From assembly GCF_001673365.1 (NCBI RefSeq), contig NZ_LZLS01000003.1, positions 1 through 64,000 of the forward strand: a stretch of DNA of 64,000 nt, given 5' to 3'. This DNA is from Mycobacterium asiaticum (lineage in GTDB: Bacteria; Actinomycetota; Actinomycetes; Mycobacteriales; Mycobacteriaceae). The notes under the pieces were generated by a model, which saw only the letters and a list, made by a program, of their open reading frames with translations, was not told where the DNA came from and did no database searches. Shown one piece after another: positions 16,809-25,590 of this stretch. A program made the translations under genes and the position numbers. Positions within the stretch are counted from its first letter, which is position 1; each line of letters opens with the position of its first letter.

Positions 16809-18692
16809 ATGGGCGTGCACGAATCAACTCAGCAGCGCTCGGGGGTCTCGCGAAGCGACGAGCCGCCCGTTACGCGGGCCATCACGAAGAGGGCCATCAC
16901 GCGGGCCCCGGTGTTGCTCGGTGCCGCGTTGGCCTGGCTGGTGGCTGCGTTGGCCGTCGGGTCGTCGGTAGGCGCGGCGATGCCCACGATGCCTATGTGG
17001 GCGATTGTCGCGCTGACGCTTGTCTTCGGTCTATTGGTGGGTGCCGTCACGCGAGGCATCGCCGGTGGGCCGGACCTGGATTGGCGGGGCCTTGCCGGTC
17101 GCGCCGCCGTCGCGGTAGCCGTGGGCGTGGTCGTCGGTGAGCTCGCCGCGCTCGTGATGTTTTCCGGCGCGGTCGACCACCGGCTCGAGGAAAAAGCCTT
17201 GCGCACCGCGGACACGGCTCCGGCGGTGGCGCAGGCGACGGCCTCGTTACAACAGGCGCGAGCGTCACGCTCGGCGTTGGATACCGCCGTCGAACAAGCG
17301 CGCGGGCAGCTGGACAACGCCCTGGTGGTGGCCCGCTGCGAGTACAACCCCTCCCCGGCCTGCCCACAGACCCGCATTACCGGCATTCCCGGTCGCGGAC
17401 CCGAAGCCCGAACGGCCAACGAGTTGCTCGCCGACGCGCAACGTGAGTTGGGTAACGCGCTGGCCACCCGCGACCGGCAGGCGCCCGAGCGGGACGCCGC
17501 GATCTCGCATGAGGAGAACTCCCTGGCCGACGCACGCAGCGCGGTGGTTGCCAACGCCGGCAACGGCCTGGGTGCGCGCTGGGTGGCCATGAATGACTTG
17601 ACGCTTGCCAGCCCGGGCGCGTTGGCCCTGCGCATCCTGACAATCGCGTTTTTTGCGCTGCTGTATCTGCTGCCCCTGATTCTGCGGATGTGGCGTGGCG
17701 AAACAACCCACGATCGGCATGCGGCGGCGCACGCCGAGCGCGAGCGCGCCGAGCTGGACGCCGATACCGCGATCGCGGTCAAGCGGGCCGAAGTCCGCCG
17801 CGCCGCCGAAATCATGTGGGCTGAGCATCAACTCGTCCAGACGCGCCTCGCCATCGAGGCGCAGGCCGAGATCGACCGCGAGCACCATCGCCGCCGAGTC
17901 GTCGAGGCACTTGACGCGCCGGTGCACGCCACGTCGGAACGTACCTTCGAGCCAGTGACCGAGCTAGTGTCCGAGCCAGTGTCCGAGCTAGTAGAGGAAG
18001 ACATGTACTTGCCGATTGCCGCGGAGGCCGAGGCCGCCAGCCGCGCCCGCCGCACTGATCAAGCCGAACTGCCTGCCGCTCCGGCCCATGTTCCCGAGAA
18101 CCTGCCGGCACCCGTCCAGCCTGACGCGCCGACGCTGGAGCACTACCAGGAACCCGCCACCAATCGGGGCACGCCGCTGATTCCGTCGATTCCGGATGCC
18201 ACCAAGGCGGCCGCCCGGTGGATTCGCCCGCTGGTGCCGCCGTTCGTGGCGCGCGTGATCGACAACACCACCGCGCCACTGCGTTCCGCGCGGCAGGTGT
18301 TCGAAGAGGTCGAGGAAATTGCGTTCTCGCTCAAGCGCACTCGCAAGGTGACGGTCGATTCCGAGAGTTCTGAACCAGCCCGCACGCAGCAGCAGCCGCT
18401 GCCGGCCGTGGAGGCTCCGGGTGGGCCAGTCCCGGGCGGCCCCAACCGGATCGATTCGACGCGCGGTCACGCCGCGCACCCGCACTCTGCCGCCAACTAT
18501 GGTGCCGCCAACTATGGTTCCCTCGGCGGCGAGGGAAGCCAGGCGTCGTTGGGTCAGACACCGCCGCCGGATCTGGCAGGTCTGTCCGTCGGGTCCTCGG
18601 CGCACGAGGGTCGTCGGGAGTTGGCCGAGCGGCAGGGGCCTCGTGAACTGCGCGCCCCAGAGGGTCCGCGCCAGCTGCCGCCCGGCAAATAG
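16809..18692 (+). CDS. DUF4407-type membrane protein, Rv1779c-like
   Basis: The 627-residue protein has three N-terminal membrane segments at about residues 33-53, 58-78 and 95-120, then a periplasmic-type coiled-coil domain (AQATASLQQARASRSALDTAVEQ and similar) and a fourth helix at about residues 275-295 (ALRILTIAFFALLYLLPLIL). A long charged helix (AAHAERERAELDADTAIAVKRAEVRRAAE) follows. This is the DUF4407 layout. The last ~230 residues are low-complexity, with tandem FEPVTELVSEPVSEL and AANYGAANYG repeats. Rv1779c of M. tuberculosis is the positional match. Function unknown; a scaffold role is only a guess. Confidence 0.85.
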   Translation: MGVHESTQQRSGVSRSDEPPVTRAITKRAITRAPVLLGAALAWLVAALAVGSSVGAAMPTMPMWAIVALTLVFGLLVGAVTRGIAGGPDLDWRGLAGRAAVAVAVGVVVGELAALVMFSGAVDHRLEEKALRTADTAPAVAQATASLQQARASRSALDTAVEQARGQLDNALVVARCEYNPSPACPQTRITGIPGRGPEARTANELLADAQRELGNALATRDRQAPERDAAISHEENSLADARSAVVANAGNGLGARWVAMNDLTLASPGALALRILTIAFFALLYLLPLILRMWRGETTHDRHAAAHAERERAELDADTAIAVKRAEVRRAAEIMWAEHQLVQTRLAIEAQAEIDREHHRRRVVEALDAPVHATSERTFEPVTELVSEPVSELVEEDMYLPIAAEAEAASRARRTDQAELPAAPAHVPENLPAPVQPDAPTLEHYQEPATNRGTPLIPSIPDATKAAARWIRPLVPPFVARVIDNTTAPLRSARQVFEEVEEIAFSLKRTRKVTVDSESSEPARTQQQPLPAVEAPGGPVPGGPNRIDSTRGHAAHPHSAANYGAANYGSLGGEGSQASLGQTPPPDLAGLSVGSSAHEGRRELAERQGPRELRAPEGPRQLPPGK

Positions 18693-18792
18693 GGTGCAGT
18701 AGCCTAACGCAGGTGGACCTCGTGACGGCAACAATCGTAGGGCAGCAACTGACGGTCATCCGGGCGACTTCGTCCACGACTCCGGCCGCCGC

Positions 18793-19239
18793 ATGAAGGT
18801 CAGTCTGTTTCTCGCGGACGCGGCCCAGGCTGACGTTCAGTCCGGCAAGGTCCACACGCTCGGGCTGGGCTGGCGACAGTGTCAAACACCAACGCCCCCT
18901 TTTGCTCTGGTGATTTTCCTGGATATCGATTGGGACGAAACCAACAAGCAGCACAAGCTCACCTGCCAGCTGCTGACTACCGACGGCGAGTTGGTGATGG
19001 TGCCCGGGCCGCAAGGCCCGCAACGAATTCTGTTCGAGGCGGCCGCCGAGGCGGGACGGCTGCCGGGTGCCATCCACGGCACCGCTGTCCGGATGCCACT
19101 CACCCTCAACATCCCGGGCGGTATTCCGCTGGAACCGGGCATCTACGAGTGGCGAGTGGAGGTAGACGGCTTCGAGCAGGCTACGGCTGTCGAGGCCTTC
19201 ATCGTGTCCGCCGGTGGGACCCCACCGACGCCGGCGTAG
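18793..19239 (+). CDS. Conserved protein, Rv1778c-like
   Basis: This 148-residue protein starts MKVSLFLADAAQADVQSGKVHTLGLGW. It appears to be a beta-sandwich: strands with PPFALVIFLDIDWDETNK, HKLTCQLLTTDGELV, LTLNIPGGIPLEPGIYEWRVEVDG and AVEAFIVS. The pattern matches the DUF6941 group of actinobacterial proteins as I recall it. It follows the DUF4407 gene by 100 bases in the same direction and converges with CYP144, as Rv1778c does with Rv1777. No catalytic residues can be assigned. Confidence 0.82.
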   Translation: MKVSLFLADAAQADVQSGKVHTLGLGWRQCQTPTPPFALVIFLDIDWDETNKQHKLTCQLLTTDGELVMVPGPQGPQRILFEAAAEAGRLPGAIHGTAVRMPLTLNIPGGIPLEPGIYEWRVEVDGFEQATAVEAFIVSAGGTPPTPA

Positions 19240-19270
19240 CGCGCCGATATGAAAGTTGTTGCGCGGCCGG

Positions 19271-20485
19271 TTAGTTGACGCTTAGTTCGAGGCGCTCTAG
19301 ACGGCGCACCAGCAGGCTGGGCAGCCATCGTCCGACGTCGACCGCGTCGAATTGCGTGGTTCGGTCGAGCAACAGTCCCAGTACGATCTGGGCCTCCATG
19401 CGGGCCAGGGCGGCGCCGACGCAGAAGTGCGCGCCGCGCCCAAAACTCAGATGGCTTTTGCCTTGGCCACGGTCGAGCCGGAACTCGTTGGGCGCTTCGA
19501 CGTGCTCGGGATCCCGGTTCGCGGCTCCCCACAACAGCAGGAGGCGAGAGTGCGCGGGTAGGTCGACCCCGCCCAACGTGGTGTCGCGCACAACGTGTCG
19601 GTAGTGGCCTCGGAACGGCGCCTCGTAGCGCAGCGTCTCCTCGATGAACGCGCCAAGCAAGTCGGGATGGTCACGAACCTGACGTTGAATATCGGGCCGC
19701 AGCGCCAGGATGTAGGCGGCGCTGCCCAACAATGACGCGGTCGACTCGCCGCCGGCCGCGAACAACGTAATCATCATGACCTGGGCGGTGAGGTTGTCGA
19801 GTTCGCCGGCGGCACAAGCACTTGCCAGCTCGCCGAGCAGATTGTCCCGCGGTTCGGCGGCCGCGCGGGTGAACTGCTCGGTGACGTAGCCGCTGAGTTC
19901 CATCACCGCGACCCCCGCGGCGGCGAGCTGCGCCTGATCGGCCAGGCCTTCCAGCATTTGGGTTGCCGCGCAACCCCATTGCACCAGTTGATCGATGTCC
20001 GGATCGGGCAGTCCGAGCAGTTCGGCAACCACCATCATCGGGAGTCGATTGGCCAGGGCGCCCATCCATTCGATCCGGCCGGCGTCGATGCCGGTGGTCC
20101 ATACCCGTTCTGCGGTCCGGGTGGCGAAGTGTTCGATGGCGCGAATTCGCTTGGCCGCCAGGTAGCGCACCAGTAGCTTGCGGTGTAGCGCGTGACTGGG
20201 GTCGTCCGCCGTGGCCAGTACATGGGTGGGTCCGCCGAGTCGATCCATCTCGAACGGCACAACGGTGCCCTCGGCGGTGTACATCATGGTTGCGGTCAGG
20301 TTCGACGAGAAGTCTTCGGTACGGGTGATCGCTTCGTTGACGGCATCCCACCCGCACACCGCGTAGAACGCGGATTCTCCTACTCGGTGGACGGGGCCGG
20401 CGGCGCGCATCCGCTCATACAGCGGGTAGGGGTCCTGCATGGACTCGACACCGAACAACTCGATGGGATCGTGCACCAGGGTCAT
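19271..20485 (-). CDS. cyp144: Cytochrome P450 CYP144, short form
   Basis: This 404-residue cytosolic P450 monooxygenase has the I-helix motif AAGGES, the K-helix EETLRYEAPFRG (ExxR) and the heme loop LSFGRGAHFCVGAALA, whose Cys is the fifth iron ligand. It begins MTLVHDPIELFGVESMQDPYPLYERM. In M. tuberculosis CYP144A1 exists as a 434-residue protein and as a 404-residue form made from an alternative transcript (established knowledge). Here an in-frame TAG at 20512-20510 sits ten codons before the ATG and no start codon lies between, so only the short form can be made. A partner ferredoxin is not adjacent. Confidence 0.92.
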   Translation of the reverse strand: MTLVHDPIELFGVESMQDPYPLYERMRAAGPVHRVGESAFYAVCGWDAVNEAITRTEDFSSNLTATMMYTAEGTVVPFEMDRLGGPTHVLATADDPSHALHRKLLVRYLAAKRIRAIEHFATRTAERVWTTGIDAGRIEWMGALANRLPMMVVAELLGLPDPDIDQLVQWGCAATQMLEGLADQAQLAAAGVAVMELSGYVTEQFTRAAAEPRDNLLGELASACAAGELDNLTAQVMMITLFAAGGESTASLLGSAAYILALRPDIQRQVRDHPDLLGAFIEETLRYEAPFRGHYRHVVRDTTLGGVDLPAHSRLLLLWGAANRDPEHVEAPNEFRLDRGQGKSHLSFGRGAHFCVGAALARMEAQIVLGLLLDRTTQFDAVDVGRWLPSLLVRRLERLELSVN

Positions 20486-20601
20486 CGCTTCAGGCTCATC
20501 GCTTGACGGCTACCAGGTCAATGGGACGACGCGAAGTTGAAATCCGGATGCGTGAGAGAACCGCTAGACACGTCTCAAGAGCGTGCCGGGACCTGGCACT
20601 A

Positions 20602-20633
20602 TGCTGAGACGCAATCCGTCTTTCGTCTCAGCA
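20602..20633. promoter_or_regulatory. Inverted repeat TGCTGAGACG-N12-CGTCTCAGCA
   Basis: Perfect 10-base arms (20602-20611 and 20624-20633) flank 12 bases in the 211-base gap between CYP144 and the DAPG-hydrolase-like gene. An extra CGTCTCA half-site is at 20571-20577. M. tuberculosis has a TetR gene (Rv1776c) at this place, which is absent here. The repeat could be its operator left behind or a hairpin; it lies upstream of cyp144 and downstream of the 20697 gene. Confidence 0.55.
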
Positions 20634-20696
20634 CTAAGAATTACGCGAAGCGTGATCTCGCCCCGCTAGATGTCCTGCTCCCGGATGCGCACTGCG

Positions 20697-21500
20697 CTAC
20701 TCATTGCCGAACCTCTCGTAGAGTTCGGGCAGAAAGCCGGCCAAGTGGTTCATTTCCTGCGCACAGTGCACCAGTAGATTCCGTCCACTGGACTCGGCGT
20801 TACCGAGTATTCGGGAAGCTATGGGGCGCACCGCCTTTGAGGCGACGCCGGGAGCTTTGCGCACCGCGATGTGCGAGCCGCCCATCCAGAATCGCGACCG
20901 CATCTCCGACCCAGCCCGGGTGGAGCGGATGTGATGGATGAACCATCCGACATCCACGGGTGCGTCGCCGGATCCCAGTCGCGCGCAGACTGCCACGGCG
21001 TCATCGGAATCGGGCGGCAACCCCATGACGGCAGGTTCGACGAATTGTATTGCGGCACTGAGCATTGAAGAGCCGATGTACTCGTTGATCATCGACCACC
21101 GGCCGATGTAGCGTGACGCGCCGCTGGCGTCGTTACCGTCCTTCCATGCGGCGGACAGATGCGCACGGGGATGCCACAGCTTGTAGCGACGGCTGTCACT
21201 GCCGTGCCAACCGAACCACCAGGCCCACATGCCGGGCGTGACACCGGGCATATCGGTACGCACCGAGACTTGGTAGCTGCCGTCTTCGAGCACGCCGAAG
21301 CCGTTCTCGGTCTGTTGATAACCCTCATCGGCGACGCTGGCCGCGTCGGCGAACCCCAGCAGCGTTGGCTCGGCCTGGGTGCCATGCTCCAGCGCTTCGA
21401 CGACATGCCTTGGCAGCGCCGCCATTTCGGGTTTGAAGTACTTGCCCCACGGTGTGTCGGCGTCGCCGCCGCGGTAGCCGAGGTAGAGGTCAGTGGCCAT
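20697..21500 (-). CDS. DAPG-hydrolase (PhlG)-like protein, Rv1775-like
   Basis: This is a 267-residue protein starting MATDLYLGYRGGDADTPWGKYF. The ATG overlaps the stop of the upstream flavoenzyme gene (TGATG), so the two are translationally coupled. The pattern WWFGWHGSDSRRYKLWHPRAH, followed near the C terminus by HCAQEMNHL, fits the metal-binding His/Glu set of 2,4-diacetylphloroglucinol hydrolase (PhlG), a Zn-dependent C-C hydrolase of the Bet v 1-like fold. The real substrate here is unknown. Pairing with a berberine-bridge-type oxidase suggests oxidation followed by carbon-carbon cleavage of an aromatic or polyketide-like compound (inference). Confidence 0.85.
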   Translation of the reverse strand: MATDLYLGYRGGDADTPWGKYFKPEMAALPRHVVEALEHGTQAEPTLLGFADAASVADEGYQQTENGFGVLEDGSYQVSVRTDMPGVTPGMWAWWFGWHGSDSRRYKLWHPRAHLSAAWKDGNDASGASRYIGRWSMINEYIGSSMLSAAIQFVEPAVMGLPPDSDDAVAVCARLGSGDAPVDVGWFIHHIRSTRAGSEMRSRFWMGGSHIAVRKAPGVASKAVRPIASRILGNAESSGRNLLVHCAQEMNHLAGFLPELYERFGNE

Positions 21501-22840
21501 CAGAGTCTTCCCATCCAGCTGTTGAAGAGGCCGTCGGGATCGTATTGGGCGCGCACCTGATCCAGCTTGGCCATGGCCGCGTCGCTGGCGAACCGTGCCG
21601 GACGTTGGCCGAGGTTTTCGTCGGCGAGTTGGATACCGGTGGCCAGGTGCGACATGGCGGCCATGTTCGAACGCGCCCAGTCGCCGTACTTGGCGTCCTC
21701 CGCTGAGTCTTTCCACGCCCCGTACAGCGCCAGGTAGATCTCGTCTTCGATGCTGTACGCCATGTCGGGGCGCTGCGGTGACGGTCCCCAGTTCAGCCAC
21801 AGGAAGTGCGACGGATGATCCGGGATGGTGTCGATGATGTTGCGGATTCCGGGCAACAGTTCCTCGGCCGACGCGCCGGTCCACATGTTGTCCGCGCTGT
21901 AGCGGTAGTCCTCCAGGTAGTTGCTCATCACGGCGGTGTACCAGGTGGGCATGTCCGTGGGCATGTAGGGAACCGAGACGAGCGCCTTATCCAGCACCGG
22001 AACGGTGCCGAATATCGCGAGGGCCTCCTGCGCTTCCTTCTCGGTGTCGGCGAATGCAGGTGAGGCGAACGTGATCGAGGGGGTTTCGATACCCATGCTC
22101 GGCACGCTGCGACCCGCCACGATCTGCATCTCGACGCGGCGGTCCACCTCGGAGCTGACATTGCGAGCCCAGGTGTAGATCTCGTCGGCGTACTCGATCG
22201 GGTAGACGTAAACGCTGGTGCCGCATGCGCCCGGGCGTGGAAAGAGCTTGAGGTAGAAGGACGTAACCACCGCGAAGAAGCCGGGGCCGGCGCCACGGGC
22301 AGCCCAGTACAGGTCGGGGTGATTGTCTGCGTCGCAGTGGATCTGTTCACCGTCGGCGGTTACCACGTCCAGGCCGATGACGTTCTCGCACGCCAGGCCG
22401 TAGACACGGCTGTTCCAGCCGTAGCCGCCCTGCAGTAGATAGCCGCCGACACAGACGCCTTTGCAGTGGCCGGCCGGAAAGAACAGGTTCTGCGCCTCGA
22501 GTTCACCCATCAGGATGCTGCCGCCCTTACCGGGACCGACCACCGCGGTCCCTTTTTCGGCGTCGATCCTGGCGTGGTCGATGCGGTGGACGTCTAGCAG
22601 GAGTGCACCTTCGCGCAGATGGTTGGCCGCCCAGCTGTGCCCGCCGGCTCGGATGTTGACGTTGAGCTTGTTGGCTTTCGCATACCGGACGGCGGCGACG
22701 ATGTCGTCGGTGTCAACGGCCACAACGATCACTTCCGGGTAGCGCTCGGGAACGCGTTGGTTCCAAACAGTGCTCCGGCGCGCTTCTTCATAGCCGTCGT
22801 CCCCGCGGAAGTAATGCCGCCCCGTCGGCAGTGCACTCAT
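21500..22840 (-). CDS. Berberine-bridge-type FAD oxidoreductase, Rv1774-like
   Basis: This 446-residue flavoprotein oxidase of the PCMH (VAO) type has an N-terminal FAD domain carrying NIRAGGHSWAANH, with His68 as one attachment residue, and PAGHCKGVCVGGYLLQGGYGW, where Cys126 aligns with the second attachment residue of bicovalently flavinylated enzymes. The C-terminal BBE segment ends VRAQYDPDGLFNSWMGRL, the usual NPxxLF-type end. It oxidises sugars, alcohols or alkaloid-like substrates with O2 as acceptor in related enzymes. It is the first gene of a two-gene unit with the DAPG-hydrolase-like gene and diverges from an IclR regulator, which probably controls it. Confidence 0.9.
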   Translation of the reverse strand: MSALPTGRHYFRGDDGYEEARRSTVWNQRVPERYPEVIVVAVDTDDIVAAVRYAKANKLNVNIRAGGHSWAANHLREGALLLDVHRIDHARIDAEKGTAVVGPGKGGSILMGELEAQNLFFPAGHCKGVCVGGYLLQGGYGWNSRVYGLACENVIGLDVVTADGEQIHCDADNHPDLYWAARGAGPGFFAVVTSFYLKLFPRPGACGTSVYVYPIEYADEIYTWARNVSSEVDRRVEMQIVAGRSVPSMGIETPSITFASPAFADTEKEAQEALAIFGTVPVLDKALVSVPYMPTDMPTWYTAVMSNYLEDYRYSADNMWTGASAEELLPGIRNIIDTIPDHPSHFLWLNWGPSPQRPDMAYSIEDEIYLALYGAWKDSAEDAKYGDWARSNMAAMSHLATGIQLADENLGQRPARFASDAAMAKLDQVRAQYDPDGLFNSWMGRL

Positions 22841-22906
22841 CTGCGTCTCCTTTGATTCGTATTACGGTTCTTCTCAGACCGCGATGCGGAACACTATATT
22901 GGAATC

Positions 22907-23653
22907 GTGGGCTCGATGGAACGGAAAACACCGACAAATCGCGACGAGGGAATCCAGGTGCTGCGTCGCGCCGCGGCGGCCCTGGACGAGATCGCCGCTG
23001 AGCCCGGACAGTTGCGTCTCGTCGACCTCGGCGAGCGGTTAGGCCTGGCCAAGTCGACGGTGCGACGCCTGCTGGTCGGCCTGGTCGAGGTCGGATTGGT
23101 CAGCGTCGATGCGAACGGCCGGTTTTCCCTCGGCGAGCGGTTGCTTGGGTTCGGCAGTGGAACCGGGGCGCACATCGCTGCCGTGTTCCGAGCGACCATT
23201 GAGCGAGTCTGGGAGGCGACCGAGGAAACGGTCGACCTTTCGGTGCTACGTGGCCAGCGGATGTGGTTCATCGACCAGATCGAGTCCTCATACCGCCTAC
23301 GGGCGGTATCGGCCGTGGGGGTTCGCTTCCCCTTGCTGGGAACCGCAAACGGGAAGGCGGCCCTGGCAACACTGCACGACGAACACGTCGACGCCGCCCT
23401 GTCCCGGGTGGGCGCCGCGGAGGCCGACACCCTGCGCCGGGAAATCAACGAGATCCGTTCCACGGGAATCGCTTTCGACCGGGACGAACATACGCCGGGA
23501 ATCTCCGCAGCCGCGATCGCGCGACGATCCGCCGGGGGCAACGTCATCGCGATCTCGGTGCCTACGCCTACCGATCGATTTCTGGAAAAGGAGCAGCAGA
23601 TCGTCGCGGCCCTGCGCGTCGCCGCCGAATCACCGGCGTGGACATCACGCTGA
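22907..23653 (+). CDS. IclR-family transcriptional regulator, Rv1773c-like
   Basis: This 248-residue regulator has an N-terminal winged helix-turn-helix at about residues 12-75 (LRLVDLGERLGLAKSTVRRLLVGLVEVGLV) and a C-terminal effector domain of the IclR type (LSVLRGQRMWFIDQ, VGVRFPLLGTANGKAAL, GISAAAIARRSAGGNVIAISVPTP). The start is GTG at 22907, or ATG at 22916. It is transcribed divergently from the flavoenzyme/DAPG-hydrolase pair, with only 66 bases between the start codons, so one site can control both. IclR proteins often sense small aromatic or carboxylic acids. Confidence 0.92.
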   Translation: MGSMERKTPTNRDEGIQVLRRAAAALDEIAAEPGQLRLVDLGERLGLAKSTVRRLLVGLVEVGLVSVDANGRFSLGERLLGFGSGTGAHIAAVFRATIERVWEATEETVDLSVLRGQRMWFIDQIESSYRLRAVSAVGVRFPLLGTANGKAALATLHDEHVDAALSRVGAAEADTLRREINEIRSTGIAFDRDEHTPGISAAAIARRSAGGNVIAISVPTPTDRFLEKEQQIVAALRVAAESPAWTSR

Positions 23654-23704
23654 GCCGTCGGCCACGGCACTTCCCTTTGCCGCGGCCGACGACTCTTGCT
23701 GCGG

Positions 23705-23986
23705 CTAAACGGCTGAGCCGGCGAACAATTCGCCCCACTCGTGGCGAGCGGCTGACTGCGCTTCGATGAAGCTGGGCGTCTCTTCGCCCTCGCCGGCCAG
23801 GTGGACCAGTGCCCATGCCATGGCATACACCGGAACCCGATGCCGTTGTGCGGCACCGTGCAATTCGTCGAATGCGGTGGCCGAACGGCATCGACGCAGC
23901 CCGATGAGGATGCCACGGGCGGTGTCGAGAATGCGACCGGAGTTCGGGTCGCAGGAAATCTGGGTAGGACCCCAGCTTGCGGTCAT
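23705..23986 (-). CDS. ANTAR-like small protein, Rv1772-like
   Basis: This 93-residue protein starts MTASWGPTQISCDPNSG, with GAAAGGT just upstream as ribosome site; the longer frame to 24106 lacks protein-like sequence. The stretch ILDTARGILIGLRRCRSATAFDEL and the following helix RVPVYAMAWALVHLAGEG fit the three-helix ANTAR fold that binds RNA hairpins and prevents transcription termination. No receiver or GAF domain is attached. If functional, it would act on a leader RNA elsewhere. Position corresponds to Rv1772 of M. tuberculosis (103 residues as recalled). The family assignment is by eye. Confidence 0.65.
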   Translation of the reverse strand: MTASWGPTQISCDPNSGRILDTARGILIGLRRCRSATAFDELHGAAQRHRVPVYAMAWALVHLAGEGEETPSFIEAQSAARHEWGELFAGSAV

Positions 23987-24164
23987 ACCTTTCTTACCCC
24001 CTACTGATACGCCCACCAGCGGGACGAACATCTTGCGGGTGAAGACATCTCGCTGGGGGTGCGCCGCGTTGTGCGCACCGTGCCATGATTTGTGGCTGCG
24101 CTGCATTGCGCCAGAGGGCCGTTCGGATCGATATGCAGCTGTGAGTGTGTTGATATCGAACGAA

Positions 24165-25451
24165 TCAGTTTCCGAGGACGCGCCGGGTGTAGTCGTTGAG
24201 GAAAACGCGGTTGGGATCGAGGCGGTCGCGGACAGCGAGGAAACGGTCCCAGTCCGGGTAGCGCTCGGAAAGGGTTGCGGCGCTCTGATAGTGCCGCTTG
24301 CCCCAGTGCGGCCGACCGGCGTACTCGTTCATGATCTCCTCGACGCCGCGGAAGTAGTTCTCGTACTCCATGCCGATGAACTGGTGCACCGCGATGTAAC
24401 AGGTCTCGCGTCCGTTCGCGGTGGACAAAAACGCATCGTCGGCAGCGCTGAATCGAACTTCGAGGGGGTACATGATCGGCAGCTTGCGCCGCCGCACGAG
24501 ATCGATGACGCGCTGAACGGCCTCGCGCGCATGCTCCCTCGGTATCGCGTACTCCATCTCAGTGAACTTGACGTCGCGTGAGCTGGCGTACACCTTCCAA
24601 CCGTGGTCCTGGACCGTCGACGGCGACATCAGGCTCGTCAGTAGTTGGTTCAGTCGCGGTGCCGCGCTGGGGAATCGCCGACCGGCGCGGCAGATCACGG
24701 TCAGCCCGGCGTTCTCGAATTCCTCGCCCAGTTTCTTCTTCCACGCCGGCCCCGGCCTCGGTTCCTCGTTGCTGCGCCGGGTGGTGCGGGTCAGTGCCGT
24801 TTCGCCGTAGGGAAACACGAAAAACTCGAAGTGGTCGTTGCCGTCCACGTCCGCGTCGAGTCGCTCGAGTGTCTTGCTCAGCGGACGCAGCTCGTCCTCG
24901 CGGTGCAGCGTGAACAGCGGCACCACTTTGAGGGTCAGCTGCGAGACGACCCCCAGGGCACCGAGCGACACCCGCGTTGCCAGATAGGTATCGCCGTCGG
25001 ACACGTCCAGAACCTCGCCGTCTGCGGTGACCAATCGTGCCGAGACAACTTGTGCCGAAACATTTTTGAAGCGCACCCCGGTACCGTGCGTTGCGGTGGC
25101 CGTCGCTCCGGTGATCGACTGCTTGTCGATGTCGCCCTGGTTCTCGATTCCGAACCCGTGCCCGGCAAGCTCCGCGAAGAGCGGATTCAGCTTGGCGCCA
25201 CCTTCGACGGTTGCCAGCCCGTTCGCCGGGTCGACATCGATGACGCGCTGCAGACCGGTCATATCGATCATGACGCCGTCCGTGCAGGCGCAGTCGGTGA
25301 ACGAGTGCCCGGTGCCGACGGCGCGGACCCGCTGTCCCCGTTGCGCTGCGCGGGAGACGATCTCGACCAACTCCGCTTCGGAGGTCGGTCGTTCGATCGC
25401 AACCGGCGCACAGATTTGGTCACCGGCCCAGTTCTTCCAAGTGTTGTTCAT
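24165..25451 (-). CDS. L-gulono-1,4-lactone dehydrogenase-type flavoenzyme, Rv1771-like
   Basis: This 428-residue FAD enzyme of the aldonolactone oxidoreductase family has an N-terminal PCMH FAD domain with RVRAVGTGHSFTDCACTDGVM, QGDIDKQSITGATATATHGTG and SLGALGVVSQLTLKVV. The C-terminal ALO domain contains EMEYAIPREHAREAV, EVRFSAADDAFLSTA, GRPHWGKRHYQSAATL and the end DPNRVFLNDYTRRVLGN. The ATG at 25451 (MNNTWKNWAGDQICAP) gives the same length as M. tuberculosis Rv1771, shown to oxidise L-gulono-1,4-lactone to ascorbate (established knowledge). It acts alone; Rv1770, next door in M. tuberculosis, is absent. Confidence 0.93.
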   Translation of the reverse strand: MNNTWKNWAGDQICAPVAIERPTSEAELVEIVSRAAQRGQRVRAVGTGHSFTDCACTDGVMIDMTGLQRVIDVDPANGLATVEGGAKLNPLFAELAGHGFGIENQGDIDKQSITGATATATHGTGVRFKNVSAQVVSARLVTADGEVLDVSDGDTYLATRVSLGALGVVSQLTLKVVPLFTLHREDELRPLSKTLERLDADVDGNDHFEFFVFPYGETALTRTTRRSNEEPRPGPAWKKKLGEEFENAGLTVICRAGRRFPSAAPRLNQLLTSLMSPSTVQDHGWKVYASSRDVKFTEMEYAIPREHAREAVQRVIDLVRRRKLPIMYPLEVRFSAADDAFLSTANGRETCYIAVHQFIGMEYENYFRGVEEIMNEYAGRPHWGKRHYQSAATLSERYPDWDRFLAVRDRLDPNRVFLNDYTRRVLGN

Positions 25452-25590
25452 CGCACCAGCTCCCGTGCTACCGATTCGGTGACAGTGACCGTGTGAATCA
25501 CGGTCTCGCACAACAGAATTTCTGCTGTATCAGATATTTGGTGGTGGTTGGACAGCGCCTTGTGGCGGTCGCTGGGCGCAAGCGTCGATG

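Noticed and set aside
20537-20941. 134-residue frame as a replacement for the missing TetR gene
   Set aside because: It has no helix-turn-helix, and its second half is antisense to the DAPG-hydrolase-like gene.
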